From: Rs1 sp038900335
GTDB taxonomy: Bacteria; Pseudomonadota; Gammaproteobacteria; Pseudomonadales; Balneatricaceae
DNA length: 64,000 bases
Direction: 5' to 3'
NCBI GenBank assembly: GCA_038900335.1
Contig: JBBMRB010000002.1
Span: 248,001 to 312,000 of the forward strand
In this document: positions 53,512 through 61,472 of the stretch, in pieces
Position numbering within the stretch: position 1 is the stretch's first letter
How the letters are laid out: each line of letters opens with the position of its first letter
Notes under the pieces: generated by a model
The model's input: the letters and a program-made list of their open reading frames with translations, nothing else
Databases searched by the model: none
What the model was told of the DNA's origin: nothing
Translations under genes and position numbers: made by a program

Positions 53512-55164
53512 ATGAGCAACCAAGCAACCTATTTTAAAATCAATACGCCCGATAATCAGCTACTGTTAGACTTTTTAGCAAGCAATCATGTGCAAGATAC
53601 CTTACAAGACATTCGCCGTGGTATTGAACGCGAAATGGTTAGAGTGACAGCGAGTGACGAGCTTTCTCGTCGCCCACATCCCAAATCTTTAGGCTCTGCA
53701 TTAACTCATCCGTACATTACCACTGACTTTTCGGAAGCGCAGTTGGAGTTAGTGACCGCAGCAGTGACAGATAGAAATGAAATGTTCAAATCATTAGCAT
53801 CGCTACATCACTTTGTTGCTTCAAAACTAGATGAAGGAGAGTTGATGTGGGCGACGAGCATGCCACCAGTCCTACCTAGCGACCACGATATTGCTATCGC
53901 AAATTACGGTACATCAAATGCGGGTATGATGAAGACTCGCTATCGTGAAGGATTAGCAAATCGTTATGGAAAAAGAATGCAGCTAATTTCAGGCATTCAT
54001 TATAACTTTTCGCTACCAGATAGTTTCTGGCAGGCACTGCATACACAAACAGAAAGTAAGTTACCGTTAGAAGACTTTATTTCTGAACGGTATTTTCAAT
54101 TGATACGTAATGTGCTTCGTAATGGTTGGATTATTCCCTATCTATTTGGTGCTTCACCCGCACTCGACAAAAGTTACCTACAAGAAAAACGGCATGCATT
54201 GGATAAATGGGACGACAGTACAAACTACTTATCTTGGGCTACCTCATTACGTTTGAGTAATATGGGTTATGGTAACAACGAGCAATCTCATTTTCCGATG
54301 AGTTTTAATAGCAAACAAGATTACCTAACCGGTCTTTGTAACGCGCTGACGCAGCCAAGTAAGCAATATACCCATTTGGCTAAACACCAACAGCTAAATG
54401 ACGCTGTACTTCAGCTTGAAAATGAATTGTATGGTTCAGTTCGTCCAAAAATTGTTCATGCACATATGCGCCCTTTAGTTGCCATGTGCAACGAGGGTGT
54501 GCAGTACATAGAATTACGTAGTTTAGATAATAATCCTTTATTGCCTTTAGGTATCAATGAGCAACAGAGCCAATTTCTTGATCTATTTTTACTGCACAGC
54601 GCACTAACACCAAGCCCTGAGATGAGTGAACAGGAAAGTACGCTTATTATGGAAAGACAAGAGTTAGTCGCGACGCAAGGAAGAAAACCAGGGTTAATAT
54701 TACCAACAATGGATGGTGACGTTTCAATAACTGATTTGGCTCAACCACTCATGAGCATGTTAACTAAAATGGCAAAAAGTATGGATAGCTCATCTCGTCA
54801 AGGGGGCTATGAGTTAGCGGTAATGCATGAACAAGCAAAGTTTTACAACAGTTCATTAACGCCATCAGCAAAGGTTTTATCACTCATGAAGCAACAGAAA
54901 GTAGGCTTTACGGTACTTGCTAAAAGACTTTCTGCAAAACATATGCAAAAGCATTTAGCGAATCCCCTATCAGCGAATGAAATGGCTAAGTTTACATTGC
55001 TTGTCAGCGAATCCTTATGTGAACAAGAACAGCTAGAGTTAGCGCAAGAAATGAGCTTTGACGATTATTTAACACAAAAAAATTTGATTGATTGTGTTTT
55101 ACCAACGCAAAGTGATCGCTCACAGTCAGACACACTTATTACAGAAAAATATAGAGCAAGCTAA
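53512..55164 (+). CDS. gshA: glutamate-cysteine ligase
   Basis: Protein of 550 aa of the E. coli GshA type. It makes gamma-glutamylcysteine from Glu, Cys and ATP. Signatures include RRGIEREMVRV, TDFSEAQLELVT, MQLISGIHYNFSLPDSFW, LRLSNMGYGNN and VQYIELRSLDNNP. Length is slightly above the usual 518. It is first gene of an operon: the first ABC gene starts 6 bp after it, and the operon ends with a glutathione synthetase. It may be a second GshA dedicated to this locus. Confidence 0.95.
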   Translation: MSNQATYFKINTPDNQLLLDFLASNHVQDTLQDIRRGIEREMVRVTASDELSRRPHPKSLGSALTHPYITTDFSEAQLELVTAAVTDRNEMFKSLASLHHFVASKLDEGELMWATSMPPVLPSDHDIAIANYGTSNAGMMKTRYREGLANRYGKRMQLISGIHYNFSLPDSFWQALHTQTESKLPLEDFISERYFQLIRNVLRNGWIIPYLFGASPALDKSYLQEKRHALDKWDDSTNYLSWATSLRLSNMGYGNNEQSHFPMSFNSKQDYLTGLCNALTQPSKQYTHLAKHQQLNDAVLQLENELYGSVRPKIVHAHMRPLVAMCNEGVQYIELRSLDNNPLLPLGINEQQSQFLDLFLLHSALTPSPEMSEQESTLIMERQELVATQGRKPGLILPTMDGDVSITDLAQPLMSMLTKMAKSMDSSSRQGGYELAVMHEQAKFYNSSLTPSAKVLSLMKQQKVGFTVLAKRLSAKHMQKHLANPLSANEMAKFTLLVSESLCEQEQLELAQEMSFDDYLTQKNLIDCVLPTQSDRSQSDTLITEKYRAS

Positions 55165-55170
55165 ATAATT

Positions 55171-56991
55171 ATGAATATTCTATTTAAATTAAAAGGTTAC
55201 TTAAAAATGTTTGGCCGGCACTACCTGATTGCTATTGTAGCATTACAAATCGTTGCCTTGGTCAATTTAGTGCCTTCATGGTTGATCGGCAAAATTGTCG
55301 ACGGCATTAGTGAAGGGACATTCGATACTCAAACAATGATCATACACATCATTGGGATTATTGTTTCGGGCGCTGTAATGTATGGCCTACGCTTTGTATG
55401 GCAAAGCCAACTCTATGGTGCTTCTATAGCGATCACGCGAGTGATTCGAAGTGAGTTATTTCAAAAGTTTTTACATTTATCACCGGCATTCTATGCACGC
55501 CGTAGCACCGGTGATCTGATGGCGCATGCGACCAATGACCTAAACGCAGTCGAAGAAACTATGGGCATGGGGGTGATGACCTTAGTAGACTCTTTTATAG
55601 CAGGCATGACAGTCATTTTAGGCATGATTTTTGTTGTTAGCGGTGAACTGACTGCTGTCGCCCTGCTTCCTTTTCCATTATTGGTACTGATCACTCGCCG
55701 TTATGGTATGAAGCTGCATAATGCGTTTGCCACAGCACAATCTGCGTTTTCTGATTTAACGGAAGAAACACGAGAAACAGTCTCAGGCATTCGTGCGGTT
55801 CGTTCGCTCGGCATTTCTGGCCGTCAAGAAAAGCGTTTTGAAAAAACACTAGATGACACAGTAGAAGCAAACATCCGTGTTGCCAAAGTAGATGCGTCAT
55901 TCACGCCAACCATACAACTGGTGTATGGGTTGTCTTTTGTCATCTCAATAGGTTACGGAGCATGGTTAATTGAACAGGGCAATATTACCGTTGGATTGTT
56001 CACTACATTCACACTATACCTTGCTCAATTGCTTGGCCCATTTTTGCAGTTTGGTTGGCAATTTAACGTATTCCAACGCGGTAATACATCATGGCTTCGT
56101 CTAGAAAAATTATTTGCTGAAAACATTGAAGTGATCGAAGGCGAAAAAACATTACCAAAAGATGCGCCTGCAAATATGTCTTTCGACATTCATCATTTCG
56201 CCTATCCAAAAGCCAATCGCAACGTGCTTAACAATATTAAATTTGAATTACCCTCGGCTGGCCTAGTTGGCATTACAGGCCCTACTGGTAGTGGAAAAAG
56301 CACTCTTTTACACTTGGCTTTACGTCAATTTCAACTTAAGAAGCCATCAAGCATTCATCTTTCAGGTATGCCAAGTGATAGCCTTACCTTTGATGCATTG
56401 CGCAGTAAATTGGCTTGGGTACCTCAAAAACCACATCTGTTTTCAGGCACTATCGCAGAGAACATTGCCTTGGCCAAACCCAATGCGTCACAACATGAAA
56501 TTGAGCATGTCGCAGAGATGGCAGATATTCGAGCAGAAATTCAAGCGATGCCGGAAGGGTTTGATACCCCTCTTAGAGAAGGAGGGAATAATCTATCAGG
56601 TGGCCAAAAACAGCGTTTAACGCTGGCTAGAGCATTGTTGTCAAGCGCTGATATTCTATTATTGGATGACCCATTCAGTGCGCTAGATATGAAAACAGAG
56701 GTGCAAGTTCGTCGAAACTTAAAGGCGCACTATGCCCATAAAACCATGTTACTGGTCACGCAGCGCCTAACAAACCTTATCGAAGCAGATCATATCTTAG
56801 TATTAAATGATGGACAGATAGAGGAGCGAGGCTCTCATCATGAGTTGGTCAAGAATCAAGGTTGGTATGCCAAGGTTTATCAGCGTCAAAGTCAGTTAGG
56901 GGGCAAAGACCTGTTATTAAACAATGTGTCGCAGGATGAACCGCAGACTGCTTACAATGAATCAGAATCTGAGGTAAGTCACCATGAATAA
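55171..56991 (+). CDS. mdlA: ABC half-exporter, MdlA-like
   Basis: Fused permease-ATPase of 606 aa. Six membrane helices (about 15-300) are followed by a nucleotide-binding domain with Walker A GPTGSGKST, signature LSGGQKQR and Walker B LLLDDPFSALD. It pairs with the next half-exporter, overlapping by 8 bp, as a heterodimer. MdlAB of E. coli has no firmly known substrate; here the position between gshA and a glutathione synthetase suggests thiol or gamma-glutamyl peptide export, in the way CydDC moves thiols. Confidence 0.9.
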   Translation: MNILFKLKGYLKMFGRHYLIAIVALQIVALVNLVPSWLIGKIVDGISEGTFDTQTMIIHIIGIIVSGAVMYGLRFVWQSQLYGASIAITRVIRSELFQKFLHLSPAFYARRSTGDLMAHATNDLNAVEETMGMGVMTLVDSFIAGMTVILGMIFVVSGELTAVALLPFPLLVLITRRYGMKLHNAFATAQSAFSDLTEETRETVSGIRAVRSLGISGRQEKRFEKTLDDTVEANIRVAKVDASFTPTIQLVYGLSFVISIGYGAWLIEQGNITVGLFTTFTLYLAQLLGPFLQFGWQFNVFQRGNTSWLRLEKLFAENIEVIEGEKTLPKDAPANMSFDIHHFAYPKANRNVLNNIKFELPSAGLVGITGPTGSGKSTLLHLALRQFQLKKPSSIHLSGMPSDSLTFDALRSKLAWVPQKPHLFSGTIAENIALAKPNASQHEIEHVAEMADIRAEIQAMPEGFDTPLREGGNNLSGGQKQRLTLARALLSSADILLLDDPFSALDMKTEVQVRRNLKAHYAHKTMLLVTQRLTNLIEADHILVLNDGQIEERGSHHELVKNQGWYAKVYQRQSQLGGKDLLLNNVSQDEPQTAYNESESEVSHHE

Positions 56992-58834
56992 GCCAACATC
57001 AATGAAAAAACAGACACTTTATCGTCGTTTACTGACCTTCTCATTGCCACACAAAGCCCGTTTTGGCTTTGCATTTTTGATGTTAGCACTGGCGGTGAGT
57101 GCTGAAATGGCGATTCCGTGGTTGACTAAAATAGTGATCGATGAGGTTATTGTGCCTCAGCAGTTTGAATGGCCACAACTACTCACCCTGATCGGCCTTG
57201 TCATGCTTTTTTATGTACTGGGTGCTGTGTTTGGATATTTACAAGCAGTTGCCTTTAAACATGGTGCACTGCTAGTGGTCAAAGATGTGCGAGAGCAGTT
57301 ATTTCGCCATGTGTTGAATTTCCCTATTGCGACCTTTGACAAGTTATCGACCGGCAAGTTGGTTTCGTATATTACTAACGACACTGAGTCACTGCGAAAT
57401 ATGTACGTATCGACCATTCCAACCGTGATTCAAGGCGCATTACGCACCATTGCTATCTTCATCGCAATGGCTTTGTTGGACTGGCGTTTGATGCTACTCA
57501 GCTTAGTATTGATCCCTATTTTGCTAATAACCATGCACCTGTATCGAAAAATTTCGATGTCAGTGTTTGATGGTATTCGAGTACAAGTGAGTAACATTAA
57601 TGGACAAATAAATGAATCGTTGCAGGGTATGGCCTTGATTCAAGCGTTTCGTCAAGAAAAGGCATTTCACGCTAAGTTTGAGAAAGACAATCAAAGCTGG
57701 TTTAACTTCCGTAGCAAGTCAGTTGCGATTGATAGCTTGATGTTATTACCACTAACACGCTTGATTGCGACGTTGACAGCAGCAGGTATTGTTGCCTGGT
57801 TTGCAGAGGCATCACTATCGACGGTTGTTGAAATTGGTACGTTATATGCATTTTTGAATTACGTTGAACGTTTCTTTGACCCCTTTCGACAGTTATCCAT
57901 GGAGTTACACAAATTACAGGTTGCCACTGTCTCTTCGACACGTATTTTTGAATTGCTAGACGATGAGTCTGAAATGCATCATCAAGCGATGCCAACAGTA
58001 AAAATTAACGACAGTCATGATATTGAGTTTCGTCATGTCACCATGGGCTATGAAGCAGATAAACGAGTACTTAACGATGTCAGTTTTACAGCAAAAGGCG
58101 GGGAATTTACCGCGATTGTGGGTCATACCGGCAGCGGAAAAAGTTCGGTGATCAATCTGTTGATGCGCTTTTATCAACAACAACAGGGTGACATTCTCAT
58201 TGGTGGCCAACCCCTGCATAAACTACCTGAATCACAACTGCGTCAATTGTTCGCATTGGTATCCCAAGATCCCACCATATTTAGTGGATCAATCATTGAT
58301 AATATTAATTTATCTCATGATGTTCTCAATACAGAAAAAGTGAGTACTAATGTAGTAAAAAATAGCCGTGATAAAGCGATTAGCGCAGCCGAAATGGTGA
58401 AAGCAGATCACTTTATTACCCGCTTACCTGATGGATTTGATCACCAGCAAAATAATGGTGGTGCATCACTCTCAGTAGGTGAAAGACAACTATTAGCATT
58501 AGCGCGTGCGATTTCACATGATCCGAAAATATTCTTACTCGATGAAGCCACTGCAAACATCGACAGTGAATCAGAAGAAACCGTCAAACAAGCGCTTGAG
58601 AATATCCAAGACGGTAGCACTGTGATCTCCGTTGCGCATCGTTTATCAACTATTCAACACGCAGACCAAATCTTAGTCATGAACAGTGGGAAAGTAGTAC
58701 AAAGCGGTACACACCTCGCGCTAATCGAACAAGATGGCGACTATCGAGACTTATACCTTGCACAAAAAGAGCAAGAAGAAAATGAACATAAAAACAGCAT
58801 GTTAGGCTTGGCTTCGGCAAGCGCAACGTCATAA
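56984..58834 (+). CDS. mdlB: ABC half-exporter, MdlB-like
   Basis: Permease-ATPase of 616 aa. Six helices are followed by Walker A GHTGSGKSS, a signature LSVGERQ (the variant typical of MdlB, which reads LSVGQ in E. coli) and Walker B FLLDEATANID. A low-complexity insertion (VLNTEKVSTNVVKNSRDK, about 445-465) sits between Walker A and the signature. Partner of the preceding half; 25 bp before the glutathione synthetase. Confidence 0.9.
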   Translation: MNKPTSMKKQTLYRRLLTFSLPHKARFGFAFLMLALAVSAEMAIPWLTKIVIDEVIVPQQFEWPQLLTLIGLVMLFYVLGAVFGYLQAVAFKHGALLVVKDVREQLFRHVLNFPIATFDKLSTGKLVSYITNDTESLRNMYVSTIPTVIQGALRTIAIFIAMALLDWRLMLLSLVLIPILLITMHLYRKISMSVFDGIRVQVSNINGQINESLQGMALIQAFRQEKAFHAKFEKDNQSWFNFRSKSVAIDSLMLLPLTRLIATLTAAGIVAWFAEASLSTVVEIGTLYAFLNYVERFFDPFRQLSMELHKLQVATVSSTRIFELLDDESEMHHQAMPTVKINDSHDIEFRHVTMGYEADKRVLNDVSFTAKGGEFTAIVGHTGSGKSSVINLLMRFYQQQQGDILIGGQPLHKLPESQLRQLFALVSQDPTIFSGSIIDNINLSHDVLNTEKVSTNVVKNSRDKAISAAEMVKADHFITRLPDGFDHQQNNGGASLSVGERQLLALARAISHDPKIFLLDEATANIDSESEETVKQALENIQDGSTVISVAHRLSTIQHADQILVMNSGKVVQSGTHLALIEQDGDYRDLYLAQKEQEENEHKNSMLGLASASATS

Positions 58835-58859
58835 TTCAAATTTTAGGAATAATAACATC

Positions 58860-60368
58860 ATGAAAAAAGAAACAATCAACATCGATACTAAGGTTCATAA
58901 TAAAAATCAACTTGTACCTCAGCAAGTTATTGAAGATATCTTAGAGTGGGAAATCATGCACGGCGTCGCATTTCGTCAGGCTGATAATACCGCAAGGCAT
59001 GTACCATTTAGCATCGCACCGATGACAATAGAGCGCCCAGTATATGAACATTTGCGCGCGGTGACTCCCTTGATTGCTAAGCTGGTGAGTCATGTTTCAG
59101 AAGACCATAGCTTCTTGCGAGATTCCCTTAGCGACATGGCAAAAGCAGATCCTTTCTTTGGACGCTTAATGGAATTACACTTACAAGCCCATGGTACTTC
59201 AGAGCTGCCTAAACAACCTGCTCGTCAGCCATTATTACTAATGCGTACCGATTTTATGGACGATCGACAACATGGCGCAAAGGTGATTGAGTTTAATGGC
59301 ATTGCAGCAGGAATGGGACCATTTGGCCAACGTGCTACCGAACTCCATCAATTTGTAAAAAATCAGTGGAATGATGTTTACCATGAGTGGATAGAAGATG
59401 ATTCAGCACTCGTTGCAGAAAATCAAGGATTGGAGCAATTGGCTATCGGCATTACGACCGCGAGCAATAAAGTGAAAGCCCACTTTGCTGAGCTTGATAA
59501 GCAAAATAGTGATCAAAAACCGACGTTCCTGATGATTGTGCAAAAAGGTGAAGACAATGTTTATGATCAACACCTTTTGGAAGTGGCTTTACAAAAATTG
59601 GGCGTAAAAACTGTACGACGTACCTTCGAGCAGTTAAGCACCCAGCTATCAAGTGGCAATCACCAGCGTTTGATTCTTGAAGGTGTTGGTGCTATTGATA
59701 CCGTTTATCTACGTGCTGGTTATCAGTATTCAGATTATTGGGCGCCAGAGTTCAACGAGGATATTTGCTGTCAAACTCTAAGCCAAACGCGTTTATTCAT
59801 TGAAAAACATTATGTCGCAATGAATGCAACTATCAGCCAACAACTTGCAACCAGTAAATCGATGCAAATGCTACTCACGATGATGCCAGAGGAAGACTAC
59901 GCACGCTGGGGTTTAACCATTGAAGAATCACAATTAATTAAAAGTGTGTTAGCCGAGATGAAACCAATTTCTACGCAAACTATCGCATGGTTTAATAATA
60001 CTGCCGACAAGCAACAGTGGGTGCTGAAAAACCAAGGTGAAGGAGGTGGACATTGTATTTTTGGTAACGAAATCACAAACACATTAGCTAGTTTGAAACC
60101 CGAAGAATACGATGCATGGGCCCTGATGCAACGCCTATATCCACATGAACGTGATACGCCAACCATTGCAGTTCGTGATGGAAAACAAAAACTGGTGGAT
60201 GATCTTGTTAGCGAAATTGGGTTATTTACAGCTCATTATCAAGGCCAACCAGTGACAGATCAAAACGGCTATGCAGGCTATCTTATTCGTAGCAAACCAG
60301 CGAGTGAAAATGAAGGTGGGATACACAGTGGGCAAGGGATATTGGACTCTTTAGTGTTGATTAACTAA
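58860..60368 (+). CDS. eukaryotic-type glutathione synthetase
   Basis: Protein of 502 aa; the bacterial GshB is about 315 aa and unrelated in order. It aligns with human GSS throughout: HVPFSIAPMTIERPVYEHLRAV with YAPFTLFPSLVP, and QKGEDNVYDQHLLE with AQEKERNIFDQRAIE. Catalytic counterparts are all visible: Arg129, Glu144 and Asn146 (IEFNGI), Lys333, Lys390 (VLKNQGEGGGH, glycine loop), Glu394 and Arg477 (LIRSKP). It would add Gly, or another residue, to gamma-Glu-Cys, which the same operon makes. A gene of this type with MdlAB between it and gshA is unusual for gammaproteobacteria. Confidence 0.85.
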   Translation: MKKETINIDTKVHNKNQLVPQQVIEDILEWEIMHGVAFRQADNTARHVPFSIAPMTIERPVYEHLRAVTPLIAKLVSHVSEDHSFLRDSLSDMAKADPFFGRLMELHLQAHGTSELPKQPARQPLLLMRTDFMDDRQHGAKVIEFNGIAAGMGPFGQRATELHQFVKNQWNDVYHEWIEDDSALVAENQGLEQLAIGITTASNKVKAHFAELDKQNSDQKPTFLMIVQKGEDNVYDQHLLEVALQKLGVKTVRRTFEQLSTQLSSGNHQRLILEGVGAIDTVYLRAGYQYSDYWAPEFNEDICCQTLSQTRLFIEKHYVAMNATISQQLATSKSMQMLLTMMPEEDYARWGLTIEESQLIKSVLAEMKPISTQTIAWFNNTADKQQWVLKNQGEGGGHCIFGNEITNTLASLKPEEYDAWALMQRLYPHERDTPTIAVRDGKQKLVDDLVSEIGLFTAHYQGQPVTDQNGYAGYLIRSKPASENEGGIHSGQGILDSLVLIN

Positions 60369-60395
60369 GCATCGATTTGTGTTATCCTCCTGAAA

Positions 60396-60422
60396 ACTAA
60401 TAACTGTAAAATAGTTATTAGT
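60396..60422. terminator. hairpin after the glutathione synthetase gene
   Basis: ACTAATAACT / AGTTATTAGT, perfect 10-bp stem with a 7-nt loop, 28 bp past the stop. It is followed by TTTT on the minus strand, so it may act better in that direction or in both. Confidence 0.6.
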
Positions 60423-60439
60423 TGGTAATCGTAACGCTC

Positions 60440-60515
60440 AATATTTTCTGCTCGCAATATGCCCTTTAGCGAGTCAGAACATCAACTTATTTAATGTCCG
60501 CAATAGGCTCAAAAG
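60440..60515. repeat. direct repeat copy A of the mobile segment
   Basis: Shares with 63926-64000 the words CTCGCAAT-TGCCC, TATTTAATGTCCGC and TAGGCTC in the same order and spacing. It lies just downstream of the recombinase gene end (minus strand). Confidence 0.6.
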
Positions 60516-60542
60516 CGTCCATGCTTTTTTAACAATTAATGG

Positions 60543-61256
60543 CTATATATCGGTGTGCTCAGAAATTTCTAATGCATCATCAACTTCAACACCAAGATAT
60601 TTCACTGTACTTTCCAGCTTGGTGTGGCCTAACAATATTTGTACCGCACGAAGATTCTTCGTGCGTTTATATATTAGTGACACCTTAGTTCTACGCATTG
60701 AGTGTGTGCCGTAAGCAGTAGGATCAAGTCCAATACTAGTAATCCAACGTTTTACTATTCTGGAATATTGTCGAGTTGATAGATGATCATTGTTTTTTAC
60801 TCTACTTGGAAAAAGATAATCACTAGTGCTTAAGTGCTGAGATTTGATCCAAGAAGTTATGGCGTTTCTAGTTTTTGTTGTTATTTCAAACTGTACTGGC
60901 TTCCCTGTTTTTTTCTGAATAAGTATTGCTCTGGATTGAACGGTTGTCCCATGGGCTATATCCCTGACTTTCAACTTAACAAAGTCACAAGCTCTAAGTT
61001 TGCAGTCTAGTGCAAGGTTAAACATAGTTAGTTCTCAGAGATTAATGCTTATCTCTAACCGTGTTCGAATTGACCATACCTCTTCGAGCTTAAGAGGTAA
61101 TTTTTGCCCTACAAGCTTGCCTTTATTCCAAGTTGGTTTAGGTGTGTAAACAGTGAGTTGATAGTTCTCCTTCTTGAAAGGGACTATAAGTATAGTTTTG
61201 AGTGGTCGCTTTATCCGACAAAGCGGACATAACTGGTAAGTCGCTTTCGCCCCCAT
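60543..61256 (-). pseudogene. tyrosine recombinase/integrase interrupted by one TGA
   Basis: Reading from 61256 on the minus strand gives an N-terminal zinc-ribbon-like start (LCPLCRIKRP) and TPKPTWNKGKLVGQKLPLK. At 61035-61037 a TGA stands where a CGA (Arg) is expected, and the same frame goes on to 60543. The 237 codons contain the recombinase catalytic set: Arg in DCKLRACDF, Lys in KKTGKPVQFE, His-x-x-Arg in THSMRRT, His in LLGHTKLES and Tyr in VKYLGVE. Only the nonsense codon makes it a pseudogene, so inactivation is recent. Its family is not an integron integrase or a phage integrase with an arm-binding domain. Confidence 0.85.
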
Positions 61257-61301
61257 AGCGCCTCAGGAAATTAACTTGGAGTTATTAAAATTAAAAATTA
61301 A

Positions 61302-61424
61302 AGACCTGGCACGAATGGCACCATAAATAAGTACGGTCATAAACCAAAAAAACAGAAGGTACAGGTCGTAAAGAAACCTACACCACCCACTGAGGAACCA
61401 AAAGGTCAAACCTCTATGTTCTAG
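61302..61424 (+). pseudogene. 3' remnant of an unknown plus-strand gene
   Basis: An open reading of 40 codons without start, ending at TAG 61422 and followed by an intrinsic terminator. The peptide is Lys/Pro-rich and ends PKGQTSMF. A C-terminal tail plus terminator is what remains when an insertion removes the front of a gene. Parent family not recognised. Confidence 0.35.
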
Positions 61425-61433
61425 TAATCAACG

Positions 61434-61472
61434 GCCCTATCACACTCTGTGTGACTAGGGCTTTTTATTTTT
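61434..61472 (+). terminator. intrinsic terminator on the plus strand
   Basis: GCCCTATCACAC / GTGTGACTAGGGC with one bulge and a TCT loop, then TTTTTATTTTT. It abuts the 3' end of the zinc-ribbon nuclease gene on the opposite strand, and by direction belongs to the remnant gene at 61302-61424. Confidence 0.85.

Noticed and set aside
60543..61256. Integron integrase IntI
   Set aside because: The IntI-specific insertion before the second His is not seen, and the N-terminal zinc-ribbon-like start is foreign to IntI.
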